Below, piece by piece: positions 36,974 through 44,563 of a DNA stretch of 64,000 nt. The DNA lies in assembly GCF_000154705.2 (NCBI RefSeq), contig NZ_CM002917.1, positions 1,692,461-1,756,460 of the forward strand, given 5' to 3'. Under the pieces are notes generated by a model that saw nothing but the letters and a program-made list of their open reading frames with translations, searched no databases and had not been told where the DNA came from. The stretch's first letter is position 1. Every line of letters begins with the position of its first letter. This stretch comes from Hoeflea phototrophica DFL-43 (GTDB lineage Bacteria > Pseudomonadota > Alphaproteobacteria > Rhizobiales > Rhizobiaceae). The translations under genes were made by a program, and so were the position numbers.

Positions 36974-37424
36974 GATTGACTTGCCTTTCTTGCTTTAACA
37001 TCACCCGGATCCGGCGCTAAGCCCCAGCGACTTGTCCTGGCGGCGCTTGAGGCCGGGCAAGAAAGACGTGGTATCGAGACGGTCGTGAGCGGAGACACGG
37101 GAGGCCGGAGCGCTGTTGCCCCTAGGATCCTTTCAGATCGCACCCTCCGTTCAGCCACCAGCCAGATGACCGGGTGTTCGAACAGCCGCGCTTATACGCG
37201 CTTTTCTACGCATTGCAAGTCCCAGGGCCAACACGCAAGCCAGCCAGCCCGAACCGGCAGCCCTCATGGTAACGCCAGACAGCCCCGGAAAGGGATTGCG
37301 AAAAATTTTAACGAGTTGGTTTAGGGCTGTGCAACCGGCGGCTGGTAAATGATGCATTGCAAGATGTTGCTGCTCAGACCGTAAGGTTTCGGGCTTGCTA
37401 TCCAAACAATCGAGGGAATTCATC
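36974..37424. other. Divergent region, rpsF operon / pruR
   Basis: A 451-bp gap between two genes transcribed away from each other. It must contain the promoter and leader of the S6 operon (left side) and the promoter of the pruR-dcpA pair (right side, where AAAATTTTAACGAG near 37300 is the only AT-rich stretch). The palindrome CCGGATCCGG occurs at about 37005 in the S6 leader. No reliable coding frame or RNA gene was found. Confidence 0.4.
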
Positions 37425-37910
37425 ATGTTCAAGAAAGTCTGGACTTTTGCGGCCATCATCACAGCCGCAGTTTTCGTTTTGCCGCTTCCGGTGTCTGTTG
37501 CAGGAACCATTCTGACAATTGATGGAAAGATCGCCAGCCAAACCCCTGTCGAATTGTCCATTCAGGATGTCGAGGCCTTGGGCAGCGAGACGGTGGTTAC
37601 CAAGACACCTTGGCATGATTCTCCCACGGCCTTTGAAGGCGTCCCGATTGCCGACCTCATCGACAGGCTCGGTGCAACGGGCGAGACGCTCTCCGTGATG
37701 GCTCTCAACAATTATTATTCCGAGATACCGGTCGCCGATCTGCGGAAATACGGGGTTATTCTCGCCTACAAACAGGATGGAGCCTATATGCCGGTCAGCG
37801 ACAAAGGCCCGCTGTTTGTCGTCTATCCCTTTGACGCCCACGCCGAACTTCACGACGAAGTCTTCTTCGCCCGCTCAGCATGGCAGGTTCGCTCGATTAC
37901 GGTCGAATGA
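37425..37910 (+). CDS. pruR: Periplasmic pterin-binding protein PruR (SUOX-like fold)
   Basis: 161 residues: a signal peptide (about 1-25) and then a single domain resembling the molybdopterin-binding domain of sulfite-oxidase-like proteins (LTIDGKI, then LSIQDVEALG, TAFEGVPIADLI). It lacks the cysteine ligand and other domains of a real oxidoreductase. In Agrobacterium tumefaciens, PruR is encoded directly upstream of dcpA; it binds pterins in the periplasm and tunes the dual-function c-di-GMP enzyme DcpA. Size, fold, signal peptide and the 12-bp gap to a GGDEF-EAL gene all match. The start at 37425 follows GAGGGAA. Confidence 0.78.
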   Translation: MFKKVWTFAAIITAAVFVLPLPVSVAGTILTIDGKIASQTPVELSIQDVEALGSETVVTKTPWHDSPTAFEGVPIADLIDRLGATGETLSVMALNNYYSEIPVADLRKYGVILAYKQDGAYMPVSDKGPLFVVYPFDAHAELHDEVFFARSAWQVRSITVE

Positions 37911-37922
37911 TCCGGTCTGAAA

Positions 37923-39959
37923 ATGGTGAGTGGCATGCGGTCCGTCTTCAATATCTTCAATCTGTTTGGTCTCGGCGTTGTGGCGGCATTTCTCGCCATT
38001 GTCGTCGTGCACACCAATCTGGTTGAAGCGACCGAAAATGCCATGGAGCGCTCCTCTCGGTTTGATGTCGCCTGGGTTGGGGCCGGGGGGCGTTTGGAAG
38101 CCTATGCACTGCAAACATCGCTCGCCAGATACGCTCTGACCGGAAGCCCGGAAGACGCCAGGCAGGCCATGTTGTTCACCGACATTGTCGTTGGCCGGTT
38201 CGGGATTTTTGACACCGAAGCCTTCAGGGCTTTTGTGGATTCCAAGCCGGCGCGCCGTGCACGCCTTGATGAAGCCACCAGCCGCTTTGACCGGATAGTG
38301 CCTGAGCTCAAGCGGATTGAAACCCTTGGAAAGGACAGGAGCCTCATGCTCCTGTCCGAATTCGAGCAGGTTCTAAAGGCGATGGACCGGGTCGGCGCCG
38401 AGGCGCATGCCGAAGCGGTCAATCAGGCGGCCGCAAACCGGCGCGAGTTGCATGACAAACAGAGCCTGCAAAAATGGCTCGCCACGGGCCTTTTCGTGCT
38501 GATCGCCTTGCTCCTGGGCTTGGCGGCCATCCAGAACCGCTTTCTCGGCAAAGCCAACAAAAAGACGATGCGCGCTGCCAGGGATTTCTCCTATCTCGCG
38601 CACCATGACAGCTTGACGGGTCTGCCCAACCGGATGGCATTCAACAATCGGTTCGAAGAGCTTGTAACGCAATGCGTCAATTCAACAGACCGGCAGATCG
38701 CCATACTTGCTATCGATCTTGACGGCTTCAAGGACATCAATGACCGGCTGGGTCATGCCAGTGGCGATGCACTTCTGGTAGAGGTGGCAAAGCGCATGTC
38801 GGAAGCCTGTGCAAGCCTTCCCAATGGCATCATGGCGGCCCGTATCGGCGGGGATGAATTCGTCATCATTCTGAATGCGACCGGATATCAGGATGACATC
38901 GCGGAACAGGCGGAATTTATCCGCAGGCAAATCACCCAGCTCCATTCTGTATCAGGCAGCTCGCTGGTGGTGGGCGCCACCATTGGCTTTGCCTTCAACT
39001 CTCCCGGTGAGAGCCCTCACAACCTGCTTGTGGATTCAGACATGGCGCTGTCCCATGCCAAATCCGAAGGCAAGAGCAGGGTGATCGGTTTCAATCCTGC
39101 CATGCGCGATGGCTTCTTAAGGCATGCGCTCATCGAGTCCGAACTCGCGTCAGCCATAGAAAATGGCGATATCCGGCCGCATTATCAGATCAAGATGGAT
39201 CTGGCGTCCGGCCAGGTGGTCGGCGTTGAAGCTCTGGCCCGATGGCATCATCACGAGCTGGGGCACATTTCACCGGCCGAATTCGTGCCGATCGCGGAAA
39301 GCTCCGAACATATCGTTTCACTTGGACGCAAGATTCTCGAGCGCGCCTGCATCGACACGCTGAGTTTTCCCGGCCGCCTCAATGTCTCGGTCAATCTCTC
39401 CGTACGTCAGTTTGCGCGAGACGATGTGGTCAAGACCGTTCGTGAGGTTCTCCAGGCCACAGGCTTCCCGGCGGAGCAACTGACACTTGAGGTGACGGAA
39501 TCTCTGATGATCTGTGATGCCAACAGAGCGATAGAAGTGCTGACCGAGCTGAAGGCGCTTGGCGTCTCCATCGCGCTCGATGATTTTGGCACGGGCTATT
39601 CTGCCCTGTCTTATCTGCAGCGTTTCGAATGGGATGAATTGAAGATCGACCGCAGCTTCGTTTTCGAGATCGAGGGCGACATGCGCGCGCGTGCCGTGAT
39701 TGGTTCGATCACCTCGCTGGCGCGCAAATTGGGTATTCCCGTCACGGCGGAAGGAACTGAAACGGTGGGCCAGGTCGAGGCTTTGCGACGCGCGGGCTGC
39801 AACACGGTGCAGGGGTTCTATTTTGGCCGCCCGGTGCCGGGCGACGAGCTTCATGCGTCTATCCTGCATGGTTTCGCCACCGCCCAGAAGCTGGGTTGGA
39901 ACAGCGCTGGCTTGAGCCTGCAAGCTGTGCAACTCGCACGATCCACAGCCAGCCACTGA
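37923..39959 (+). CDS. dcpA: Dual GGDEF-EAL c-di-GMP enzyme, DcpA-like
   Basis: 678 residues. Membrane segments at about 11-31 and 186-203 enclose a periplasmic region of about 155 residues. The GGDEF domain (about 222-390) keeps the intact active-site motif RIGGDEF at 307-313, and the EAL domain (about 400-650) has VEALARW (EAL at 436-438) and the conserved DDFGTGYSAL loop. Both activities, making and breaking c-di-GMP, are therefore possible. In A. tumefaciens the homologous DcpA favours breakdown when its periplasmic partner PruR carries pterin, and so controls surface attachment. The pteridine reductase PruA of that pathway is not in the window. Confidence 0.85.
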   Translation: MVSGMRSVFNIFNLFGLGVVAAFLAIVVVHTNLVEATENAMERSSRFDVAWVGAGGRLEAYALQTSLARYALTGSPEDARQAMLFTDIVVGRFGIFDTEAFRAFVDSKPARRARLDEATSRFDRIVPELKRIETLGKDRSLMLLSEFEQVLKAMDRVGAEAHAEAVNQAAANRRELHDKQSLQKWLATGLFVLIALLLGLAAIQNRFLGKANKKTMRAARDFSYLAHHDSLTGLPNRMAFNNRFEELVTQCVNSTDRQIAILAIDLDGFKDINDRLGHASGDALLVEVAKRMSEACASLPNGIMAARIGGDEFVIILNATGYQDDIAEQAEFIRRQITQLHSVSGSSLVVGATIGFAFNSPGESPHNLLVDSDMALSHAKSEGKSRVIGFNPAMRDGFLRHALIESELASAIENGDIRPHYQIKMDLASGQVVGVEALARWHHHELGHISPAEFVPIAESSEHIVSLGRKILERACIDTLSFPGRLNVSVNLSVRQFARDDVVKTVREVLQATGFPAEQLTLEVTESLMICDANRAIEVLTELKALGVSIALDDFGTGYSALSYLQRFEWDELKIDRSFVFEIEGDMRARAVIGSITSLARKLGIPVTAEGTETVGQVEALRRAGCNTVQGFYFGRPVPGDELHASILHGFATAQKLGWNSAGLSLQAVQLARSTASH

Positions 39960-40014
39960 TCCGGCCAATTCGTTTCGGTGAACAGCGGAATCCAGATGCG
40001 AAGTCCGGGAGCCG

Positions 40015-41100
40015 TCAGGCGTGCCCTGGTTTCCAGTGGCGGTTGATGAAGGCGTTGACCTCCCGAAACGACTGCGCTGCGGCCTGCGATGACAGTCTTT
40101 CCAGGTGATGGCGCGGCGAATCCCAGTAATTGAGACGCACATCACATCCGTGCTTTTGGCCATTTTCCGCCATGCGAATCGCGTCATCGAAATGAAGATC
40201 GTGCTCGCTGGTGTGGATCAGCACCGGCGGCCATCCGGCCTGATCGGCAAAAACCGGCGAGGCGAGCGGCGACGTCACCGGTTCATCCTGCAGATAAAGC
40301 CTTGCACAGAATGCGGCCGTTTCCATCCGGAACGGACTCTGCGAAGACATTGAGCACGTGATGTAGGACCAGCCGCTGAGGCTGAGGTCGCACCATGGCG
40401 AAAACAGCACGATGCCCGCAGGCAATGCGCTCTCGTCCTGCTGCAGCATCTGCAGGGCCCCAAGCACAATCGATGCGCCCGCGGTATCGGCTGCAAAGAA
40501 GATGTTTTCGGGACGGTGCCCTTGTTCGATCAGGCCAAGATACTGCGCGGCAAAGTCGGTCGGAGCAGCGGGAAACGGGTGTTCCGGTGCAAGTCTGTGC
40601 GCCACCATCATGACCTCGCATTCAATCGCTTCCGCGAGCCGCTGAACCATGGTCTTCTGCTTGCGCGATGGCGGCATGAGGAAGCCTCCGCCCGCCACGT
40701 AAAGAACCACCGGCCGGTTGGCTGCGGAACCTTCACTCCTGTCGGGATCTGCGCCGGGCTGAGGCGGCCGCGCGGAACCCTGTGCGCTCAGGCCGCGAGG
40801 TATAAAGCTTGGCAAGGTTTCAAGCGTGCCGCTTTCATAGCCCCCGCGCATTTGGGCTATGTGCAATTCGGCGGCCTCAAGGCTTCCCGTCTGCCGGAGC
40901 GCGAATTTCAACCTTGAAATCAGGATGCGTTCAATCACCCGGTTTTCGATCCGGGCAGCCAGACGTTCCAGATTCCGCGCGATCAGGCTGGAATCAACCG
41001 TGTACCGCCTGGCCAGATCGGTGGCTTCCAGCATTGCAAGCCGCGGCCCCATGAGCTTGCTCAGCATATCGGAATTGGCGGTGATCCCTGATTGTGACAT
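40015..41100 (-). CDS. HSL-type alpha/beta hydrolase with altered nucleophile
   Basis: 361 residues from the ATG at 41100. Other starts (ATG at 41118, GTG at 41157) are possible and none has a strong ribosome-binding site. The last 230 residues follow the hormone-sensitive-lipase fold: HRLAPEHPFPAA, acid D301 in TSEHDLHFDD and histidine H331 in SPRHHLERL. But the nucleophile elbow, normally GDSAG, reads ADTAG with threonine at position 206, and the oxyanion-hole HGGG reads AGGG (136-140). Activity is therefore doubtful; it may be a binding or regulatory protein. It is transcribed away from a LuxR-type regulator gene. Confidence 0.75.
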   Translation of the reverse strand: MSQSGITANSDMLSKLMGPRLAMLEATDLARRYTVDSSLIARNLERLAARIENRVIERILISRLKFALRQTGSLEAAELHIAQMRGGYESGTLETLPSFIPRGLSAQGSARPPQPGADPDRSEGSAANRPVVLYVAGGGFLMPPSRKQKTMVQRLAEAIECEVMMVAHRLAPEHPFPAAPTDFAAQYLGLIEQGHRPENIFFAADTAGASIVLGALQMLQQDESALPAGIVLFSPWCDLSLSGWSYITCSMSSQSPFRMETAAFCARLYLQDEPVTSPLASPVFADQAGWPPVLIHTSEHDLHFDDAIRMAENGQKHGCDVRLNYWDSPRHHLERLSSQAAAQSFREVNAFINRHWKPGHA

Positions 41101-41130
41101 TCTATCACCCACACACATCCATTTGATCAA

Positions 41131-41174
41131 CACGGCAGCGCATTGCTTCGAGCACACTAAAGAGCGCCGCCGTG
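41131..41174. promoter_or_regulatory. Inverted repeat in the hydrolase / luxR-type divergent promoter
   Basis: CACGGCAGCGC (41131-41141) and GCGCCGCCGTG (41164-41174) are inverted copies matching at 10 of 11 positions with a 22-bp spacer. They sit in the gap between the two divergent genes, 35 bp before the regulator start at 41209. An operator for a dimeric regulator or a leader hairpin are both possible. Confidence 0.4.
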
Positions 41175-41208
41175 TTTGTAAAACGGGGTTTGGGGAGCAT
41201 CCGAAGAA

Positions 41209-41661
41209 ATGGCGGAGAAGCGAACTGACAGGAAAAACGGATCGGCAGAGCCGCAGTCATCACACGACAGCGACAAGCTGTTTGACGCGCGCGCGGCTTT
41301 GCCAGGCCTGATCCGCGACAGCGGCTTGTTCGATCTCGATTATGACCCCGGAGAACTTGCGCGCATGAAGCAGATATTTGAACAGCTTCCGGATCAGACC
41401 GTGCTGAATCTGTCCAAGCGGCTGGAATCTTTGTCCGCGGAGAAAGAGCCTGATTTCGACAGGTTTTCAGCTGAGTTCGGGATTTCGTCGGCCGAGCGGA
41501 AGTTGCTCGAAAGCCTGGTTGATGGACAGACCGTGGTGGCCCATGCCGAAAAGGCAGGTATATCGGTCAACACAGCACGCACGCACATGCGAAGGCTTCT
41601 GGAAAAAACCGGCAGCACAGGACAGCTTGACCTGATCCGCAAGGCGCATGTCCAGCCTTGA
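41209..41661 (+). CDS. LuxR-type helix-turn-helix regulator
   Basis: 150 residues. The C-terminal 65 residues form a LuxR/GerE helix-turn-helix (SSAERKLLESLVDGQ, then AEKAGISVNTARTHMRRLLE), with the usual conserved residues of the recognition helix. The first 80 residues are mostly polar and contain no recognisable receiver or autoinducer-binding domain. It may bind DNA constitutively or respond through a partner. It lies between the degenerate hydrolase (divergent) and two secreted-protein genes (same strand, starting 108 bp later), so it is a candidate regulator of all three. Confidence 0.8.
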   Translation: MAEKRTDRKNGSAEPQSSHDSDKLFDARAALPGLIRDSGLFDLDYDPGELARMKQIFEQLPDQTVLNLSKRLESLSAEKEPDFDRFSAEFGISSAERKLLESLVDGQTVVAHAEKAGISVNTARTHMRRLLEKTGSTGQLDLIRKAHVQP

Positions 41662-41691
41662 GCCTGACTGCATCCAAATCGAAGGCTGATA

Positions 41692-41711
41692 TCATCACAT
41701 CTGATGATTAC
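41692..41711. repeat. 20-bp palindromic element, copy 1
   Basis: TCATCACATCTGATGATTAC lies 59 bp before the first secreted-protein gene. It contains the inverted repeat TCATCA-CATC-TGATGA. An identical 20-bp copy at 42511-42530 lies in front of the second, related gene. Confidence 0.85.
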
Positions 41712-41769
41712 CGATCCGGCATTCTTGAAGACATTTCTGACCGTTTCGAAAACAGTCAGGAGAACCCAA

Positions 41770-42372
41770 ATGCTACCTTCGATGTCCGCCCTCAAGTCTC
41801 TCGGCATCGTGATCGCGCTGGCTGGGGGCTGCGCCACGGCCGTGATCGCACCTTCTCCGGTCCATGCCATAACCGGTTCGGACGACACCGGTCCGGGAGA
41901 GCGTTCCGATGTCGAGACCATCACATTCGACACGCTCCTGAGCATGAGCGAACCCGGGCTTGTGATCGTCCGGAACAATCCCCGCGCTTACAGGTTGAAA
42001 CATCCCAGACTGGCGGAGAGGCACCTCGACACTCTGGCCAATGCCCTGATCTATGCTCCCAACAAAACGCGCCGCTTCCTCCAGCGGCTCGCGCGGGCAA
42101 AATCCACGCAGGAAAAGCGAGTCATGACGTGGAGGATTCTATCGCAAGACGTTCATAAGGCTTCGAAGCTGGACTATAACATCCAAATAAGGGCCGCAGA
42201 GTTGCGGAAAAAGGGGCACCTGGTCAATTACCGCATGATCGGCGTGTTCGGGCAGAGAAGTAGCGATCCAGCAGTGCAAGACCTCTACAGGATGCATGAT
42301 CAATACACCGCGCAACGGGCGTTCAACAATCTTCTGCGTGCTGCAAGCTGGCAACTCTCCCAAATGGACTGA
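41770..42372 (+). CDS. Secreted protein of unknown function (first of two related genes)
   Basis: 200 residues with a signal peptide (about 1-33, ending SPVHA) and a mature helical, Arg/Lys-rich domain. The ATG at 41770 has AGGAGA at good spacing. It shares a faint but ordered pattern with the next gene: FLQRLARAKSTQEKR here against LIERLERAKTEEEKE there, and DVHKAS against RRHKAS, each about 25 residues further on. The family is not recognised and no catalytic motif stands out. It is preceded by the 20-bp palindromic element and followed by a hairpin and the 23-bp repeat. Confidence 0.7.
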   Translation: MLPSMSALKSLGIVIALAGGCATAVIAPSPVHAITGSDDTGPGERSDVETITFDTLLSMSEPGLVIVRNNPRAYRLKHPRLAERHLDTLANALIYAPNKTRRFLQRLARAKSTQEKRVMTWRILSQDVHKASKLDYNIQIRAAELRKKGHLVNYRMIGVFGQRSSDPAVQDLYRMHDQYTAQRAFNNLLRAASWQLSQMD

Positions 42373-42389
42373 TCGAACGCGGCAGGGCT

Positions 42390-42404
42390 GATGCCCCGGG
42401 CATC
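42390..42404 (+). terminator. Short perfect hairpin after the first secreted-protein gene
   Basis: GATGCCCCGGGCATC, 17 bp after the stop codon, can form a 6-bp stem with a 3-nt loop. It is followed by TAAATC and not by a T run, so it is at best a weak terminator. Confidence 0.35.
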
Positions 42405-42405
42405 T

Positions 42406-42428
42406 AAATCGGCATCGGATGTTCGCGG
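42406..42428. repeat. 23-bp element, copy 1 (remnant of the aldo/keto reductase 3' end)
   Basis: This 23-bp stretch, beginning AAATCGGCATCGG, is identical to 43421-43443, which encodes the last residues (REHPMPI) and stop of the aldo/keto reductase on the minus strand. Weaker similarity continues on its right to about 42444 (GCAATG, then GACCTG at similar spacing), with a gap of about 8 bp. It therefore looks like a copied fragment of that gene. Confidence 0.8.
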
Positions 42429-42510
42429 TGCAATGATGAGCCGACCTGTCCTGGTGGATAACCTGCCGATATGTTCGATCCTTTCCAGATTTCTCAATCC
42501 AGCCGGCGGG

Positions 42511-42530
42511 TCATCACATCTGATGATTAC
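42511..42530. repeat. 20-bp palindromic element, copy 2
   Basis: Identical to 41692-41711. It lies 103 bp before the second secreted-protein gene. Its first ten bases (TCATCACATC) are also fully complementary to GATGTGATGA at 42627-42636, which overlaps the start codon of that gene. Confidence 0.85.
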
Positions 42531-42632
42531 TTCAGGGGGTGCGCCCTGCATCCTTTGTCAAGACGGGGAGACCTGCCGGTCAACGATCAGGCCGCTCCTC
42601 CCAAATGGCAACATGCAAGATGGAGCGATGTG

Positions 42633-43271
42633 ATGATGAAGTTTGCAGGAACAACCCGGAGCCTGACGGTGATATTGCCGGCTCTGATCGGCCTGACGTG
42701 TGCCCTGGCGCTTCCCCAGCCCGCTTTCGCCACCTTTGGTGGCGATGGTGACCGCGGCGGGCAAGGAGACCGGCCCCAAAGACTGGTTCTCACGACAGAC
42801 CAGTTGCTGCGTTTGAACAAAGATACACTGCTCGATGTTTCCCTGGGGATCCGCGGTACCACGCTCAGGATCACAGGTCCTTTGGAGATCTACTACGGCC
42901 GGGATATCGCCACAGCAGTGCGACATCAGCCCGACAGGGCCAGACGCCTGATCGAACGCCTCGAACGGGCCAAAACTGAAGAGGAAAAGGAGGAAATTAT
43001 TGAAGGGCTGCTGCAAGCTGCCGAAAGACGTCACAAAGCCAGTGACGTGCGCCTCAAAAAAGAAGAGAAAATCCTCAAAGCTGCAGGACTTCTAAAGGTG
43101 AGGCCAGGACTTCTGGCTCCGCCGGAGATCAACAACAACGAGCGTGTACAGGCCTATTACGCGCTGCTTCGGGCCACCTATTCAGAGGAGAGATACGCTC
43201 AGATGCTCGACGGCATGCTCGCTGTCCACACTGGCAAACGACAGAGCATCTTTGATCTCATCGACCAGTGA
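42633..43271 (+). CDS. Secreted protein of unknown function (second of two related genes)
   Basis: 212 residues with a signal peptide (about 1-31, ending QPAFA). A glycine/aspartate-rich linker follows (FGGDGDRGGQGDRP), then a helical domain rich in Arg, Glu and Lys (ERLERAKTEEEKEEIIEGLL). Two ATGs, 42633 and 42636, follow GGAG. The order of conserved segments matches the preceding gene, but overall similarity is low. Nothing links it to a known family. It may be periplasmic or released, and the charged helices could bind a partner protein or nucleic acid. Confidence 0.68.
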   Translation: MMKFAGTTRSLTVILPALIGLTCALALPQPAFATFGGDGDRGGQGDRPQRLVLTTDQLLRLNKDTLLDVSLGIRGTTLRITGPLEIYYGRDIATAVRHQPDRARRLIERLERAKTEEEKEEIIEGLLQAAERRHKASDVRLKKEEKILKAAGLLKVRPGLLAPPEINNNERVQAYYALLRATYSEERYAQMLDGMLAVHTGKRQSIFDLIDQ

Positions 43272-43372
43272 CGGCATGCTGTCAGCGGCTGCGTTGCCGA
43301 GGCAGCCGACACCTTTGCGGCTGGCTCATGGATACATGAGGAAGCTTGAAGGAACGGAGGTCGGCGGTCAGA

Positions 43373-43400
43373 TCCTCCCGCCATGTCGGAGGCGGGAGGA
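43373..43400. terminator. Strong hairpin between convergent secreted-protein and reductase genes
   Basis: A 10-bp perfect stem (TCCTCCCGCC paired with GGCGGGAGGA) with an 8-nt loop lies between the end of the second secreted-protein gene and the end of the convergent aldo/keto reductase gene. Neither side has a T run. It could serve as a bidirectional transcript end. A second, 7-bp hairpin (CGGCTGC / GCAGCCG) is at 43286-43308. Confidence 0.45.
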
Positions 43401-43418
43401 CAACAAGTATCTTACATG

Positions 43419-44462
43419 TCAAATCGGCATCGGATGTTCGCGGCGAACGATTGCAATGTCTTCCAGGACCTGATCCGACAAGGAGACGTCTTTGGCGCCA
43501 ACGCATATCCGGAGCTGGTCCATTTTGGTGGCGCCAATGATGGTCGAGGTCATGAACGGCCGAGATGAGCAGAAGGCGATCGCCATCTGTGACGGGTCAA
43601 GGTCGTGCTTTTTGGCGACCTCAAGATAGGCTGCAGTGGCGGCTTCTGTGGCAGGGCGCCAACGGCCGTTGAGGTCCGCCTGTACGCTGCGGCGCGAGCC
43701 GGCAGGGGCTGCGCCACCCTGGTATTTGCCGCTCAGAATGCCCGCCGCCAGCGGCGAGAACGCCAGCAGTCCGACGTCTTCGTGATGGGCGACTTCGGCC
43801 ATGTCTGTGTCGAACAGGCGGCAAATCAGATTGTATTCGTTCTGGATCGAGGCGACCCGCGGCAGATTGTGCTCTTCCGCCATACGGACGAACTGCATCG
43901 TGCCCCAGGCACCTTCATTGGACAAGCCTACGGCTCGGATCTTGCCGGCCTTGACCGCGTCATCAAGCCCGCGCAGGGTCTCGTGAATGTCGTCCTTGGC
44001 CTTGCTCTTGTCCTGCTTGCTGGCATCGAACGCCCAGTGTTTGCGGAAATGGTAGGAGCCGCGATTGGGCCAGTGCAACTGGTAAAGATCGATGTAGTCG
44101 GTCTGAAGCCGTTTCAGGCTGCCGTTGACCGCCTCCATCACCGAGGCGCGGGTAAAGCCCTGGCCGCCGCGCACCCAGGAAATGCCGTCGCCGGTCATCT
44201 TGGTGGCCAGGATGATGTCTTTCCGGCGGCCCGAACCCGCAAGCCAGGTTCCGATGATTTCCTCGGTCCGGCCTTGCGTTTCCGCCCGCAGCGGAACGGT
44301 GGAGTACATTTCGGCGGTATCGACAAAATTCACACCCTCGGCGAGCGCATAGTCCATCTGCTCATGCCCCTCGGCCTCGGTGTTCTGTTCGCCCCAGGTC
44401 ATGGTGCCCAGGCAGATTTCGCTCACCATCATTCCGGTGCGTCCGAGCGGGTTCATTTTCAT
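43419..44462 (-). CDS. Aldo/keto reductase (Tas-like)
   Basis: 347 residues. The (beta/alpha)8 NADP-dependent reductase shows its catalytic set: D and Y in FVDTAEMYS, K in ILATKM and H in LYQLHWPNR. It resembles E. coli Tas and other large-loop members (insert after PNRGSYHFRKHW). The ATG at 44462 has AAGGA 8 nt upstream; the frame extends to 44510 without support. The substrate is unknown. Its last 23 bp are duplicated at 42406-42428. Confidence 0.88.
   Translation of the reverse strand: MKMNPLGRTGMMVSEICLGTMTWGEQNTEAEGHEQMDYALAEGVNFVDTAEMYSTVPLRAETQGRTEEIIGTWLAGSGRRKDIILATKMTGDGISWVRGGQGFTRASVMEAVNGSLKRLQTDYIDLYQLHWPNRGSYHFRKHWAFDASKQDKSKAKDDIHETLRGLDDAVKAGKIRAVGLSNEGAWGTMQFVRMAEEHNLPRVASIQNEYNLICRLFDTDMAEVAHHEDVGLLAFSPLAAGILSGKYQGGAAPAGSRRSVQADLNGRWRPATEAATAAYLEVAKKHDLDPSQMAIAFCSSRPFMTSTIIGATKMDQLRICVGAKDVSLSDQVLEDIAIVRREHPMPI
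43421..43443. repeat. 23-bp element, copy 2 (within the reductase 3' end)
   Basis: Identical to 42406-42428. Here it is the coding end of the aldo/keto reductase gene, so this is the source copy. It marks the right-hand border of the second of two repeat-bordered units. Confidence 0.8.
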
Positions 44463-44563
44463 GCGCGCAATCCTTCGATTTGAGTTTGCGGCACCATAAC
44501 GCCGGCGCATGAAGGTGCAACCCGGCTGGCCAGCAAACAGTCTGTCATCGGTTCGGGTTGTCG

